Assembly: GCA_014728175.1 (NCBI GenBank)
Contig: WJMA01000028.1
Span: forward strand, 1 to 58,185
Reading direction: 5' to 3'
DNA: 58,185 nucleotides
From: Candidatus Fermentibacterota bacterium
GTDB lineage: Bacteria > Fermentibacterota > Fermentibacteria > Fermentibacterales > JCC-6
Within the stretch, counting starts at the first letter, position 1. Each line of letters opens with the position of its first letter. Below are positions 42,690-51,778 of the stretch, piece after piece. Made by a program: the position numbers and the translations under genes. The notes beneath the pieces are model-generated. The model was not told the origin of the DNA. It searched no databases and saw nothing but the letters and a program-made list of their open reading frames with translations.

Positions 42690-43847
42690 ATGGACACCGA
42701 ATCCATTGAAGGCCTGATCAAGCTCAGGCGGGAGTTGCATGCCAGAGCGGAGCTCTCGGGTATGGAGGCGGATACGGCAGCCTATCTCCGGGAAGCCCTC
42801 TCGAGTACCTCCCCCGCCGAGCTGCGGGAGGGGATAGCCGGAAACGGTCTTCTAGCCGTATACGATTCCGGCCAGCCCGGCCCCACGGTGCTCCTGCGTT
42901 GCGATATGGATGCTCTACCAATACCGGAGGATACCGATCTCCCCTACGCCTCCCGGGATCCCGGTGCATCCCACAGATGCGGCCATGACGGACATATGGC
43001 CATCATGCTGGGGGTCGCCGACTTCGTGGCCGGCTCCGGTCTGGCTAGGGGCAGGTCCCTGTTACTCTTCCAGCCATCGGAGGAAACCGGCGAGGGCGCG
43101 GCCATGGTGATTTCGGACCAGGCCTTTGCCGATCTGGAAATAGACTACGCCTTTGCTCTGCACAACATGCCCGGCTTTCCCATCAATTCGGTCGTGGTAC
43201 GTGCAGGGGCCTACGCGGCGGCTTCCAGGGGTCTGATAGTCAGCTACCATGGAGGCTTCTCCCATGCGGCCGAGCCGGAGAAGGGAACCAGCCCGACCCC
43301 GGCCGCAGCCTTCCTCATGCTGGAGCTGGGCCGGCTGCCCCAATCCGCGACGGCCCTGGAGGACAACTCCAAGGTCACCGTAATCCATGCCAACTTAGGC
43401 AGCCGGGCCTTCGGAACCTCTCCCGGGGAGGCGGTGGTAATGGCCACCCTCCGTTCCTACACCGAGGAGGCGATGAAACGCCTGGCGGACCGGGCGGTCG
43501 GTCTGGCCGAAAGCCTGGGCGATACCTACGGTCTGCGCACGGAGACCTCCTGGACCGAGCCGTTCCCCGCCACGATAAACGACGGGGAATGCGTACGGAT
43601 CGTAGAGGAGGCGGCATCCGGGATGGGGCTGCAGGTTATCAATCCGGGTCGGACCTTTCCCTGGTCGGAGGACTTCGGTCATTTTACGGCGAAGTTTCCC
43701 GGAGCACTCTTCGGTTTGGGCGCCGGGGAGGATCATCCCAACGTTCACAGCCACCGGTACGACTTCCCGGACCGGATTTTACCCACCGGGGTCGGCATCT
43801 TCGAGGAGATACTCCAAAACCTACTCGGTACAGGGAGCGACAGATGA
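42690..43847 (+). CDS. M20-family amidohydrolase/peptidase
   Basis: 385 aa from ATG 42690 (MDTESIEGLIKLRRELHARAEL), with GAGGGGA ~9 nt upstream. M20D type: LLRCDMDALPIPE, SHRCGHDGHMAIMLG, FQPSEETGEGAAMV, FALHNMPGFP, SHAAEPEKG and a C-terminal SEDFGHF. Metal ligands Cys/His/Glu are all present, as in N-acyl-amino-acid or hippurate hydrolases. Cytoplasmic. Its stop overlaps the alanine racemase start (ATGA), hinting at amino-acid or peptidoglycan-fragment recycling. Confidence 0.88.
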   Translation: MDTESIEGLIKLRRELHARAELSGMEADTAAYLREALSSTSPAELREGIAGNGLLAVYDSGQPGPTVLLRCDMDALPIPEDTDLPYASRDPGASHRCGHDGHMAIMLGVADFVAGSGLARGRSLLLFQPSEETGEGAAMVISDQAFADLEIDYAFALHNMPGFPINSVVVRAGAYAAASRGLIVSYHGGFSHAAEPEKGTSPTPAAAFLMLELGRLPQSATALEDNSKVTVIHANLGSRAFGTSPGEAVVMATLRSYTEEAMKRLADRAVGLAESLGDTYGLRTETSWTEPFPATINDGECVRIVEEAASGMGLQVINPGRTFPWSEDFGHFTAKFPGALFGLGAGEDHPNVHSHRYDFPDRILPTGVGIFEEILQNLLGTGSDR

Positions 43848-45016
43848 CTTTTGACACTTCCGTCATAGAGCTGAGCCGAAGCGCCCTGAAGAACAACTAC
43901 CGCTTCTTTAGGAGGCTGACCGGCAAGCGAACCCGGATCTCATGCGTAGTGAAAGCCAACGCCTACGGTCACGGGATACCCACCTTCGTACCCCTGGCCG
44001 AGGAGTGCGGGGCAAACCATTTCAGCGTGTTCAGCGCCAGTGAGGCGGTAAAGGTTCTGCAGAGCGCGCGGCAGGACAGCGACGTGATGATCATGGGTGC
44101 CATAAGAAACGAGGAGCTCCCGTGGGCCATCGAGAACGGCGTCTCCTTCTACGTATTCGAGCTCGATCGCCTCAATGCAGCTACCAAGCACGCCCGTCGC
44201 ATGGATACAAAGGCTCGAATCCACCTGGAGCTGGAAACGGGGATGAACCGCATCGGATTTCAGGAGCCGGAGCTAACCAAGGCCATAGAGATGGTGAAAG
44301 AGAATCTGGACCATCTTTCCATCGACGGGGTCTGCACCCACTACGCCGGTGCGGAGAGTTGTAACAACTACCTTCGGGTTACCCGCCAGATCGAGAGGTT
44401 CAATCATCTTTGCAAGAGGCTGGGCGAAGAGAACGTTCCCTACAAATCCAGGCATTCCGCATGCTCGGCCGCGGTGTTCAACTATCCCCCCGCGATAATG
44501 GACATGGTCAGGATAGGCATCTCCATGTACGGCTTCTTTCCCACCCAGGAGACCAAGACCAATTACATGATCAGCGTCGGTAAGACCGGGCCCAGTAAGA
44601 AGGTGAACCCCCTGAAGCGGGTAATGCGCTGGCGGAGCCGGGTGATGGCCGTGAAGGAGGTGGAGGAGGGCGAGTTTATAGGCTACGGCACCACCTGCCT
44701 TGCCACCAGACGTAGAAAGGTGGCCTCGGTTCCGGTGGGTTACTACCATGGATTTGCTCGAAACCTCAGCAATCTGGGTTACGCTTTGATCCATGGTCAT
44801 CGGGCCAAGGTAGCCGGCCTGGTAAACATGAACATGATGCTGGTCGACGTGACCGAGATACGGGAGGGAGTGAAGAAGGACGACGAGGTGGTTCTGATAG
44901 GTAGGCAGAAGCACGGGCATATCTCCGTCAGCTCATTCAGCGACATGACCAGGAATCCCACCTGGGAGGTTCTGACCAGGCTTCCCGCGGAGATACCGAG
45001 ATTGATCGTGGACTAG
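43844..45016 (+). CDS. alr: Alanine racemase
   Basis: 390 aa from ATG 43844, which overlaps the M20 stop; the open frame continues upstream but only as a shadow. PLP Lys37 in CVVKANAYGHG, HLELETGMNRIGF, GVCTHYAGAESC, RIGISMYGFFP, and the second-site Tyr region GYGTTCLATRRRKVASVPVGYYHG. Makes D-alanine for the cell wall. Slightly longer than usual because of an insert after NYMISVGKTG. The last 4 nt overlap the convergent gene. Confidence 0.92.
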   Translation: MTFDTSVIELSRSALKNNYRFFRRLTGKRTRISCVVKANAYGHGIPTFVPLAEECGANHFSVFSASEAVKVLQSARQDSDVMIMGAIRNEELPWAIENGVSFYVFELDRLNAATKHARRMDTKARIHLELETGMNRIGFQEPELTKAIEMVKENLDHLSIDGVCTHYAGAESCNNYLRVTRQIERFNHLCKRLGEENVPYKSRHSACSAAVFNYPPAIMDMVRIGISMYGFFPTQETKTNYMISVGKTGPSKKVNPLKRVMRWRSRVMAVKEVEEGEFIGYGTTCLATRRRKVASVPVGYYHGFARNLSNLGYALIHGHRAKVAGLVNMNMMLVDVTEIREGVKKDDEVVLIGRQKHGHISVSSFSDMTRNPTWEVLTRLPAEIPRLIVD

Positions 45017-45324
45017 GAAGCCTCCGATACCAACCGCCTGAGAATAACCACGGCGCTTCCCAGACAATCGCCAATTGCGCAGACCTCCCAGCCCTTCTTC
45101 TGCTGCTCCTGGATCATCTGCCACAGATTGCCACGAAGCCGCCAGAACAACTGGATTACGTTGTGCTCATACCTCCGGCTGCCGTCCCTGATCATAACCA
45201 GGACCGTACCCCCGAAGACGCTACCCAGCGCGCCCACCGTCCAGCCTTCCTTTTGCTGCCTGATCAGCATGTTGGCCAACGCGGACTTACTTTTCCAGGT
45301 AGCCTGAATGAGTCTGTGCTCCAT
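45013..45324 (-). CDS. Small protein with internal duplication, unknown function
   Basis: 103 aa from ATG 45324 (MEHRLIQATWKSK), preceded by AAGGGAAGG. Two related halves: IRQQKEGWTVGALGSVFGGTVLVMIRD and IQEQQKKGWEVCAIGDCLGSAVVILRR, each following a Gln/Trp-rich helix. The pattern recalls the single-unit DUF4177-like small proteins (helix, GW, two strands) duplicated in tandem. No catalytic motif. Divergent from fetA. Confidence 0.6.
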   Translation of the reverse strand: MEHRLIQATWKSKSALANMLIRQQKEGWTVGALGSVFGGTVLVMIRDGSRRYEHNVIQLFWRLRGNLWQMIQEQQKKGWEVCAIGDCLGSAVVILRRLVSEAS

Positions 45325-45418
45325 AGCCTTCCCTTCGCTCGATTGCATCCAGGGCCGTTTGCGTCGGAGTATCTACGATGGTTAGAATCTCCTCTTGCAA
45401 CAACAACGGAGGTGATCC

Positions 45419-46078
45419 CTGCTTGTTCTTTCCGATGTTACCGTGGGTGTTGATGACCATATTCTCCTGCAAAACATAAACATCCGTCTTAGAGAAGGGG
45501 AGTTCGTGGCACTGCTGGGTCCCTCGGGCTGCGGCAAGACGACTCTTCTAAGGTGCGTGTCGGGGCTATCCGATCCCCTGAAGGGCGACGTCCTCTTTCG
45601 AGGGGAGCCCATACCGGAGACGGGAAGGCCTTGCTACCGGAGACGGGTGGTCCTGGTTCACCAGAATCCCGTGCTGTGCGAGACCACGGTGATCCAGAAC
45701 CTTCGCCTTCCTTTCGGGTTCAAGTCCCTGCAAAGCGAGCCTTTCCCCCGGGACAGGGCCGAGGAGCTGCTGTCGGTCTTCGGCATATCTGCCCGGCGGC
45801 TCGAGCAGGCCGCACTCTCGCTCAGCGTGGGCCAGCAGCAGCGGGCCTGCCTGGTGAGAGCCCTGTTGCTTCAGCCGGAGGTCCTTCTGCTGGACGAGCC
45901 CACCAGCTCTCTGGACGAGCAGGCCAGGACCTCGGTGGAGAGAACGTTCGTGGAGGAGGCCAGGAGCAGGAAGATGTCCGCTCTGCTTGTTACCCATGAC
46001 CAAAGCCAGGCCCGGCGCATCTGCGACCGGGTGGTGGACCTGGTCCCCCACATACCCGACGGGGTGGATCATGCCTGA
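45419..46078 (+). CDS. fetA: ABC transporter ATP-binding protein, FetA/YbbL-like, probable CTG start
   Basis: The only start that keeps the family N-terminus (LLVLSDVTVGVDDHILLQ) and has a ribosome site is CTG 45419, 6 nt after GGAGG; the first canonical start, GTG 45443, has none and removes the first beta-strand. 219 aa. Walker A LGPSGCGKTTLLR, Q-loop VLVHQNPVLCE, signature LSVGQQQRACLVRALL, Walker B LLLDEPTSSLD, switch His in LVTHDQSQ. With the permease downstream it resembles the FetAB iron exporter. 8-nt overlap with fetB. Confidence 0.85.
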   Translation: MLVLSDVTVGVDDHILLQNINIRLREGEFVALLGPSGCGKTTLLRCVSGLSDPLKGDVLFRGEPIPETGRPCYRRRVVLVHQNPVLCETTVIQNLRLPFGFKSLQSEPFPRDRAEELLSVFGISARRLEQAALSLSVGQQQRACLVRALLLQPEVLLLDEPTSSLDEQARTSVERTFVEEARSRKMSALLVTHDQSQARRICDRVVDLVPHIPDGVDHA

Positions 46079-46880
46079 CGGCACCGGGCAGCCGGTGGAT
46101 CTGGGTTGGCTTCAGCTGGCGATCGCCGCTTCCCTGGTTCTGGTCTCCGGCGGGGTGAGCGTTCTGCTGAGGCTGAAGATGGAGAAGAGGCTGGCTATCG
46201 CCTCCTTCCGGACCATCGTACAACTCCTGCTGATCGGTTACGTCCTCAAGTGGGTGTTCGGGCTCAGCTCTCTGCTGGCCCTGGCCCCGGTGGTTCTGTT
46301 CATGGTGTCCACCGCCACCCAGGCCGCGGTAGGCAGACCCCGACGGAAGTACCGGGGATCGGTATGGAGAACCTTCATGACCCTGGCCCTGACCGGCCTG
46401 GTGGTTACCGTCACCGCCACCAGGGTGATAGTGGGCATAAAACCTTGGTACTCGGCGCACTACTTTATACCGCTTCTGGGAATGGTTCTGGGTAATAGCA
46501 TGAATGCGGTCTCGCTCTGCCTGGACGAGCTGCTGGAGAGCTTCGCCCAGAAGAAGGAGATTGTGGAGATGAAGCTGGCCCTGGGAGCCACCAAATGGGA
46601 GGCCGCTAGGCAGCAGGTGGCCGACGCGGTGAGGAAGGGAATGATACCCATAATCAACTCCATGATGGTGGTGGGGGTGGTTTCCCTGCCGGGGATGATG
46701 ACCGGACAGATTCTGGCCGGCGCCGACCCGTTTAGAGCGGTGAAGTACCAGATCGTTATCATGTTCATGATCGCCGCCGGAACCGCAATGTCCAGCATGG
46801 CCGTCGGCCTACTCAGCTTCAGGGTTCTCTTCAACGACAGGCACCAGCTGCTTGCCAACCGAATAATATCCAGGAAATGA
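46071..46880 (+). CDS. fetB: FetB/YbbM-family ABC permease
   Basis: 269 aa, about seven hydrophobic helices (LQLAIAASLVLVSGGVSVLL, LSSLLALAPVVLFMVSTATQ, MINSMMVVGVVSLPGMMTG-type region). Family blocks ASFRTIVQLLLIGYVL, LGMVLGNSMNAVSLCLDEL and LALGATKWEAAR are clear. UPF0014/FetB proteins export iron or act in metal homeostasis with FetA. The ATG 46071 lies inside the ATPase stop region, indicating coupling. Confidence 0.88.
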   Translation: MPDGTGQPVDLGWLQLAIAASLVLVSGGVSVLLRLKMEKRLAIASFRTIVQLLLIGYVLKWVFGLSSLLALAPVVLFMVSTATQAAVGRPRRKYRGSVWRTFMTLALTGLVVTVTATRVIVGIKPWYSAHYFIPLLGMVLGNSMNAVSLCLDELLESFAQKKEIVEMKLALGATKWEAARQQVADAVRKGMIPIINSMMVVGVVSLPGMMTGQILAGADPFRAVKYQIVIMFMIAAGTAMSSMAVGLLSFRVLFNDRHQLLANRIISRK

Positions 46881-48463
46881 CACTTGGCCCCATCCGCAGG
46901 AATTTACCTCTTCTAATCGCGATAGCCGTGATTTTGGCAATGGGGGCGGCGATTCTCCTGCCGGGCCCGTCGTACGCCCCCTTCTCCGGGGACAACGGTC
47001 TGAAGCTTTGGCAGGCCAGCGGAACCCGTACCGAAGCGGAGGGATTGGCCAGGTCCATGCCTGCGGGTATTCCCCCCTCCCAATTCCCGCCCGCCCTCAC
47101 CGTATCCGAGGGGGACGAACTATACGCCGGGTTCTCCGCCAGCTTTGCCTGGCTTTTGGGGCACCTGGGACTGCGCCGCCCGCTTCCGATGAGAGTCTGG
47201 CTGCTGGTTCTGACCGTATGCTCGATTCCCCTTCTGGGCCGGCTTTCCGGGAGGGGCAACCTGTCGGGTCCGTTCGCCTTCCTGCTGTGCGGCCTGGCTC
47301 CCTACTCCCTGGTATTCTGGGAGCACGGCCCGGCACTATCGCTGTTCCTGCTCTCGGCCCTTTTGCTGATGGAGGGGCTGCGCCGCCGCCGGGCCGTTCC
47401 CTGGTGGCTGGCGCCGCTTCTACTGGCGGCACGCTGGAGACCGGAGCTGCTGGTGGCTTTCGCTGCCCTGGCGGTGACCGCCCTGATCCGGTCGCGGGCG
47501 ATGGAAGGCTTCAGGAGTACGCTCACCCAGTCGGCCATTGTGGCAGCCCTGGGCATGGCCGCTTTGCTGCTGCAGCCCGGATTGCTGCTCGGAGAACATG
47601 TCATGCAGAACCTTCCCGGCTCTTCGGGCAGCTTTTTTTCCACCAGAGCCGACGTCTACTCCTCCTGGTTCGTAGATCCCTCCAACCTCGTCGCGACCTT
47701 TGGATTGTTGTTGTGGATTGCCGGGACGGTGATCGCGACGCTCAAACCCCGGGGGAGCCTCCACAGGGTTTCCCTCCTTCTAGCGGGCCTGGGGACGATC
47801 TCCCTGCTCTACTACTTCGTCAGGGGATCGCTGGGCCCCAGATCGCTGCTGTCGCTCTCCCCGGGACTACTGGTCGCACCCTGGCTCTTGAGCACGACCG
47901 GAGACCGCCAGAGAACGCTTCTCGCGGCCGGTGTTTTCTCGATGCTGGCGATACTCGTGTTCAGTCCCACCGACGGGATGTTCCAGTTCGGTCCCAGGTT
48001 CCTTTTGGGACCCATGGCGCTGGTCTCCGCAGGACTGGTTGGAAGCGTTTCGAGGACCGGGGGGGGCCGGTCGCGAGCCCTGCTGGGAGCAACCTTGATC
48101 GTTTCTCTGGTGGGGAGCATCCGGGGAATCGTCTTCCAGGAGTACTTCCGCCATCGTCACTCAGACCTGGCCGCCACCATCGAGCACCTTCCAAAGGAAG
48201 ACGTGGTCTGCACCGACGAGCCGTGGCTACCCCTGGTATCCTGGTGGGTCGCGATGGAACGTCCCCTCCTGGTCATGTCCTCACCCACGCAGGCCGAATC
48301 CCTTTCCGGGGAGGGCATGAGGGTGGTCTGGATCTCTTCTAAGACCGTTATGGAGGGCCAGACGGGAAATCCTGGCTATCGCGGTCTGCGCTTCAGCGGG
48401 GATGGGGTTCGTTCTCCTCCGCCCGGGCCTTCGGTGCCCAATCCTCCCAGGATATCCCTTTGA
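46877..48463 (+). CDS. Polytopic membrane protein, possible GT-C-type glycosyltransferase
   Basis: 528 aa, ATGA-overlapped with fetB. About ten hydrophobic helices (LPLLIAIAVILAMGAAILLP, LPMRVWLLVLTVCSIPLLG, ALSLFLLSALLLMEGLRR, LLGATLIVSLVGSIRGIVF) and an extracytoplasmic loop between the first two (SGDNGLKLWQASG). The layout with an early acidic loop and a soluble C-terminal ~100 residues is GT-C/mannosyltransferase-like, but no diagnostic DxD motif is seen, so function is unassigned. Pro-rich C-terminus. Confidence 0.65.
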   Translation: MTLGPIRRNLPLLIAIAVILAMGAAILLPGPSYAPFSGDNGLKLWQASGTRTEAEGLARSMPAGIPPSQFPPALTVSEGDELYAGFSASFAWLLGHLGLRRPLPMRVWLLVLTVCSIPLLGRLSGRGNLSGPFAFLLCGLAPYSLVFWEHGPALSLFLLSALLLMEGLRRRRAVPWWLAPLLLAARWRPELLVAFAALAVTALIRSRAMEGFRSTLTQSAIVAALGMAALLLQPGLLLGEHVMQNLPGSSGSFFSTRADVYSSWFVDPSNLVATFGLLLWIAGTVIATLKPRGSLHRVSLLLAGLGTISLLYYFVRGSLGPRSLLSLSPGLLVAPWLLSTTGDRQRTLLAAGVFSMLAILVFSPTDGMFQFGPRFLLGPMALVSAGLVGSVSRTGGGRSRALLGATLIVSLVGSIRGIVFQEYFRHRHSDLAATIEHLPKEDVVCTDEPWLPLVSWWVAMERPLLVMSSPTQAESLSGEGMRVVWISSKTVMEGQTGNPGYRGLRFSGDGVRSPPPGPSVPNPPRISL

Positions 48464-48467
48464 GTTG

Positions 48468-50144
48468 TTAGAAAAGCCCCGTTATAGTGCCGGAGTCGTC
48501 TATGTCCATGAACTCGGCGGAGGGGGTTCCGGGTAAACCGGGCATTCGCAGGATGCTTCCGGTGATGGGAATCAGGAAGCCGGCGCCGGCCGCGATCTCG
48601 ATCTCCCTGACCGTAACCACGAAGTCCTTGGGTCTACCCAGAAGCTTCGGGTTGTCCGAGAGTGATTTCTGGGTCTTCGCTATGCATACGGGCAGGCCTG
48701 CGTAGCCGAAGCGCTCTATGGTCCGCAGATCCTTCCGGGCCTCCTTGGTGTAGTCGATGTGTTCGGCGCCGTATATCTGACGGGCCACGGTAGCTATCTT
48801 CTTCTTCACCGGCCATTCCCACTCGTAGAGCGGATGGAACTCGGCAGAGCAGTCCCGGGCCTGCTTCATGACCTCCCGGGCCAGGTCTGTCATTCCCTCT
48901 CCGCCTTCCTCGAAACCGGTACAGATCACCGCGGGAACGTCCAGCCCCCGGCAGTGGGACAGAACCATCTCCAGCTCCTCGTCCGTGTCGTGGGAGAACC
49001 TGTTCAGGGCTACCACCGCCGGTAGACCGAACTTGCCAATGTTCTCCAGGTGCTTATCCAGGTTGGGTAGCCCTTTCTGGACGGCTTCGGGATCGGGCTC
49101 GTCCAGCCGGGACCTCTTTACCCCTCCATGCATCTTCAGAGCCCTGGCCGTGGCCACCAGCACGACCAGGCTGGGACACAATCCCCCGTACTGGCATTTG
49201 ATGTCGAAGAACTTCTCCGCGCCCAGATCGAACCCGAATCCGGCCTCGGTCAGGGCCCAATCCGAGAAATGCTGGGCCATTCTGGTCGCCAACAGCGAGT
49301 TACAGCCATGAGCGATGTTGGCGAAGGGACCGCCGTGAACGAACGCCGGGCCTCCCTCCAGGGTCTGAACAAGGTTGGGCTTAATCGCTTCCTTAAGCAG
49401 CATGGCCATGGCCCCACAAACCTTCATCACCTCCGCGGTTACTGGCTTGCGTTCACCGGTCAGGCCCAGGAATATCCTCCCTATCCTCTCCTTCATGTCC
49501 CCGAAGCTCTCCGAAAGGGTGAGTATGGCCATTATCTCGCTGGCCGCGGTTATATCGAAGCCACTTTCCCTGGGAACCCCTTGAGTCCTTCCCCCGAGTC
49601 CTATAACTATGTCCCGCAATGCCCTGTCATTCATGTCAACCACCCTGCGAAACCTTACCGTCCTGGGATCGAGACCCGACGGGTTTCCCTGGTGCAGATG
49701 GTTGTCCAGGGCGGCGGCCAGCAGGTTATGGGCGGAGGTTATCGCGTGCAGGTCACCCGTGAAATGGAGGTTGATATCCTCCATGGGCACGATCTGCGAG
49801 TACCCTCCCCCGGCCGCTCCCCCCTTGATGCCGAAGATGGGGCCCAGCGAGGGCTCCCTTATGGCGCAGCTGACCGATTCCCCGAGCTTTCTCATTCCCT
49901 GGGCCATGCCGATGGTCATCGTGGTTTTGCCCTCCCCCGCCCGGGTGGGGGTGAGGGCCGAGACCAGTATCAACTTGCCGGCGCGGCTCTCATGGTTGCG
50001 CATCGACTCCAGATGGACCTTGGCCTTGTAGGCCCCGTACAAGTCGAGCTCCTCAGCCGTTAGCCCCAGCTCGGCTGCAACATCGACTACGGGACGAGGA
50101 CGGGTGGAGCAGGCTATCTCTATATCCGGGGGTATGCCGTTCAT
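48468..50144 (-). CDS. fhs: Formate--tetrahydrofolate ligase
   Basis: 558 aa from ATG 50144 (MNGIPPDIEIACSTRPRPV), which follows GGAGG and gives the normal family length; the frame to 50231 is too long. P-loop TPTRAGEGKTTMTIGMAQGM, REPSLGPIFGIKGGAAGGGYSQ, FHGGPFANIAHG-type region, CQYGGLCPSLVVLVATARALK, and C-terminal GSILRMPGLPGTPSA. Converts formate, ATP and THF to 10-formyl-THF for one-carbon metabolism. Single gene; no other Wood-Ljungdahl genes nearby. Confidence 0.95.
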   Translation of the reverse strand: MNGIPPDIEIACSTRPRPVVDVAAELGLTAEELDLYGAYKAKVHLESMRNHESRAGKLILVSALTPTRAGEGKTTMTIGMAQGMRKLGESVSCAIREPSLGPIFGIKGGAAGGGYSQIVPMEDINLHFTGDLHAITSAHNLLAAALDNHLHQGNPSGLDPRTVRFRRVVDMNDRALRDIVIGLGGRTQGVPRESGFDITAASEIMAILTLSESFGDMKERIGRIFLGLTGERKPVTAEVMKVCGAMAMLLKEAIKPNLVQTLEGGPAFVHGGPFANIAHGCNSLLATRMAQHFSDWALTEAGFGFDLGAEKFFDIKCQYGGLCPSLVVLVATARALKMHGGVKRSRLDEPDPEAVQKGLPNLDKHLENIGKFGLPAVVALNRFSHDTDEELEMVLSHCRGLDVPAVICTGFEEGGEGMTDLAREVMKQARDCSAEFHPLYEWEWPVKKKIATVARQIYGAEHIDYTKEARKDLRTIERFGYAGLPVCIAKTQKSLSDNPKLLGRPKDFVVTVREIEIAAGAGFLIPITGSILRMPGLPGTPSAEFMDIDDSGTITGLF

Positions 50145-50250
50145 CGGGTGCCTCCTGAGGTCGGTTCCATCGAGGGAAGGATAAGACCTCCTCTCAGCCA
50201 TAGAATAGAGGATTCCATGCCCGCCTGGCAATCAAGCTGAAGGCGAGGGT

Positions 50251-50276
50251 GGGGGAGGGCCGGGAGACCCTCCCCC
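50251..50276 (-). terminator. Terminator after the Spy-like operon
   Basis: 9-bp stem GGGGGAGGG/CCCTCCCCC with an 8-nt loop; lies 20 nt beyond the Spy-like stop on its strand. No long T-run follows, so efficiency is uncertain. Confidence 0.5.
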
Positions 50277-50295
50277 AAAGAGAAGGGAGGTGGGA

Positions 50296-50793
50296 TCAGA
50301 AGCGCGGGCGGGGTCCGCCCAGGTGGCCTCTGCTATCCGCCAGCTCCAGTATCCTCTGAAGCTGCTCTTCGGTCAGAACGTCGTGGATGTCCGCGATGGC
50401 GCCGATGATAACCTCTCGGATGCTCTCTCGGGTCTGCCTCATCTCCGTGAAAAGGGCATCGAGATCGGCCTCGGTCATGTCGGGATCGGTGAAGGTTTCC
50501 AGGAACTCCTGCCTGATATCGCGAGCTCTGGTCCTGTCCATTATCGACCTGACCTCGCTTCTGGCCTCATCGACTATGTTCCTGATCTCCTCCCTCTGCT
50601 CCTCGGTGAGATCCAGGGCGCCCAGCATTCTGTGTACGCCCGAGAGCTCGCCCATCGGTCCGGTCTCTGAGGGATTGTGCCCACCGCGCATGGGGGCCTC
50701 CATGGGCCCGCCGTGACCGAACGGTTGGGCTATAGCCGTACCCGCTCCGGCGGCGAGGATTGCCGCGGCCGCTATTATCTTCAGCTTCTTCAT
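50296..50793 (-). CDS. Spy/CpxP-like periplasmic protein
   Basis: 165 aa from ATG 50793 (MKKLKIIAAAAILAAGAGTAIAQ), preceded by GAAGGTGAT. After the signal peptide comes a Gly/Pro/His-rich stretch (PFGHGGPMEAPMRGGH), then long helices with the LTEEQREEIRNIVDEAR and LTEEQLQRILELA motifs of the LTXXQ/Spy family. These ATP-independent chaperones or stress sensors act in the periplasm; the His/Met-rich start could also bind metal. 13 nt downstream of a lipoprotein gene, same operon. Confidence 0.82.
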   Translation of the reverse strand: MKKLKIIAAAAILAAGAGTAIAQPFGHGGPMEAPMRGGHNPSETGPMGELSGVHRMLGALDLTEEQREEIRNIVDEARSEVRSIMDRTRARDIRQEFLETFTDPDMTEADLDALFTEMRQTRESIREVIIGAIADIHDVLTEEQLQRILELADSRGHLGGPRPRF

Positions 50794-50806
50794 GTTATCA
50801 CCTTCC

Positions 50807-51685
50807 CTACTGGCTGTCCGGTTGAATGGGCATGGCCCACGCGCCGGCATCGTAATCGTCTTGCTCTTCGTCGTTCATGGTCTCGGTGTCTATCACATCT
50901 GCGGCTACGAAGGGAAGATCCTCCGTGTTCTCGGCGTACCACTCGTAGCTGTACACCCCGTCGCCGGGGGTCACGTCGCCGTACAGTCCGTCGTCGTTCA
51001 GGGGGTGCCTCTGCCATACGGGGCAGGGACCGTGGACGAACACGAACTGCGCTGGCTCGTAGACGGGGTTGGTATGCGTAACCTCGACCTCCACCCTTAC
51101 CAGGTCGCTCTCGTCTACGTCCGGAAGGCCGTCCCCGACGGAGAAGAACTCCTCCGAGGAGGTGGTCTGCCATATCTGCTCGCCTTCACGGTACACGGTG
51201 AACGACTTTACGAAAACCTCCTGCACGTCACCGGAATCCAGAGCGTACTCGGCCGGGGTGATGTGGGTCAGCTCCCAACCGCCGTACCGGTTGGAGGTAT
51301 CGCCGGTTTTCTGGACGATCACCCTGCGGCTCCTCAGCTCCGACATGGGCTTCTGGGAAGGGTCGATCTGCCCGTCGTGGACCACGTCGATGTTGAGATG
51401 ACCCTGCAAAGGATGGGTAACGGCAACGGTGCACACGCCCATGGATGGATCGTTCTCCAGCAGAACCGTGAACTCTCCGGTACTGGTGACCTCGCGCCAC
51501 CAGATCTCTGGGGCCTCCACGTCCTTACCACTCTGCTCTCCCCTGGAGGTGAGTGGTGACATCTCCACCAGATCGCTCTCCGCCAGGAGAAGGCTTATGT
51601 AGTCCTCGTCGTCCAGCTGCGGTGTCTCGCTGCAACCGAGGAAAGCTGCAAGTACCAGGGTTCCCGCTAGCACCAGGTATCTCAT
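50807..51685 (-). CDS. Hypothetical lipoprotein upstream of Spy-like gene
   Basis: 292 aa from ATG 51685 (MRYLVLAGTLVLAAFLG-C, lipobox), with GGAGGA upstream. The mature protein has an acidic N-terminal stretch (LDDEDYISLLLAESDLVEM), a beta-rich middle and a segment near the end (LNDDGLYGDVTPGDGVYSYEW) shaped like the DGxxGDxxxGDGxY motif seen in Ig-like repeats of secreted proteins. No family recognised. First gene of the two-gene operon with the Spy-like protein, suggesting an envelope-stress role (inference). Confidence 0.7.
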   Translation of the reverse strand: MRYLVLAGTLVLAAFLGCSETPQLDDEDYISLLLAESDLVEMSPLTSRGEQSGKDVEAPEIWWREVTSTGEFTVLLENDPSMGVCTVAVTHPLQGHLNIDVVHDGQIDPSQKPMSELRSRRVIVQKTGDTSNRYGGWELTHITPAEYALDSGDVQEVFVKSFTVYREGEQIWQTTSSEEFFSVGDGLPDVDESDLVRVEVEVTHTNPVYEPAQFVFVHGPCPVWQRHPLNDDGLYGDVTPGDGVYSYEWYAENTEDLPFVAADVIDTETMNDEEQDDYDAGAWAMPIQPDSQ

Positions 51686-51753
51686 TTGCGTCCTCCTCTC
51701 GCCGTTATTTTCTTCTTCGAGGAATATTCTCAACACCCGGTTTTAACGTACGA

Positions 51754-51778
51754 TGAACGAATTGTAACTGAATGTAAC
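51754..51778 (-). promoter_or_regulatory. Direct repeats upstream of the lipoprotein-Spy operon
   Basis: TGAAC, TGTAAC, TGTAAC on the plus strand at 51754, 51763 and 51773, i.e. ~10-nt periodicity, as in OmpR-family response-regulator sites. About 70-95 nt upstream of ATG 51685. Regulator unknown. Confidence 0.35.
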
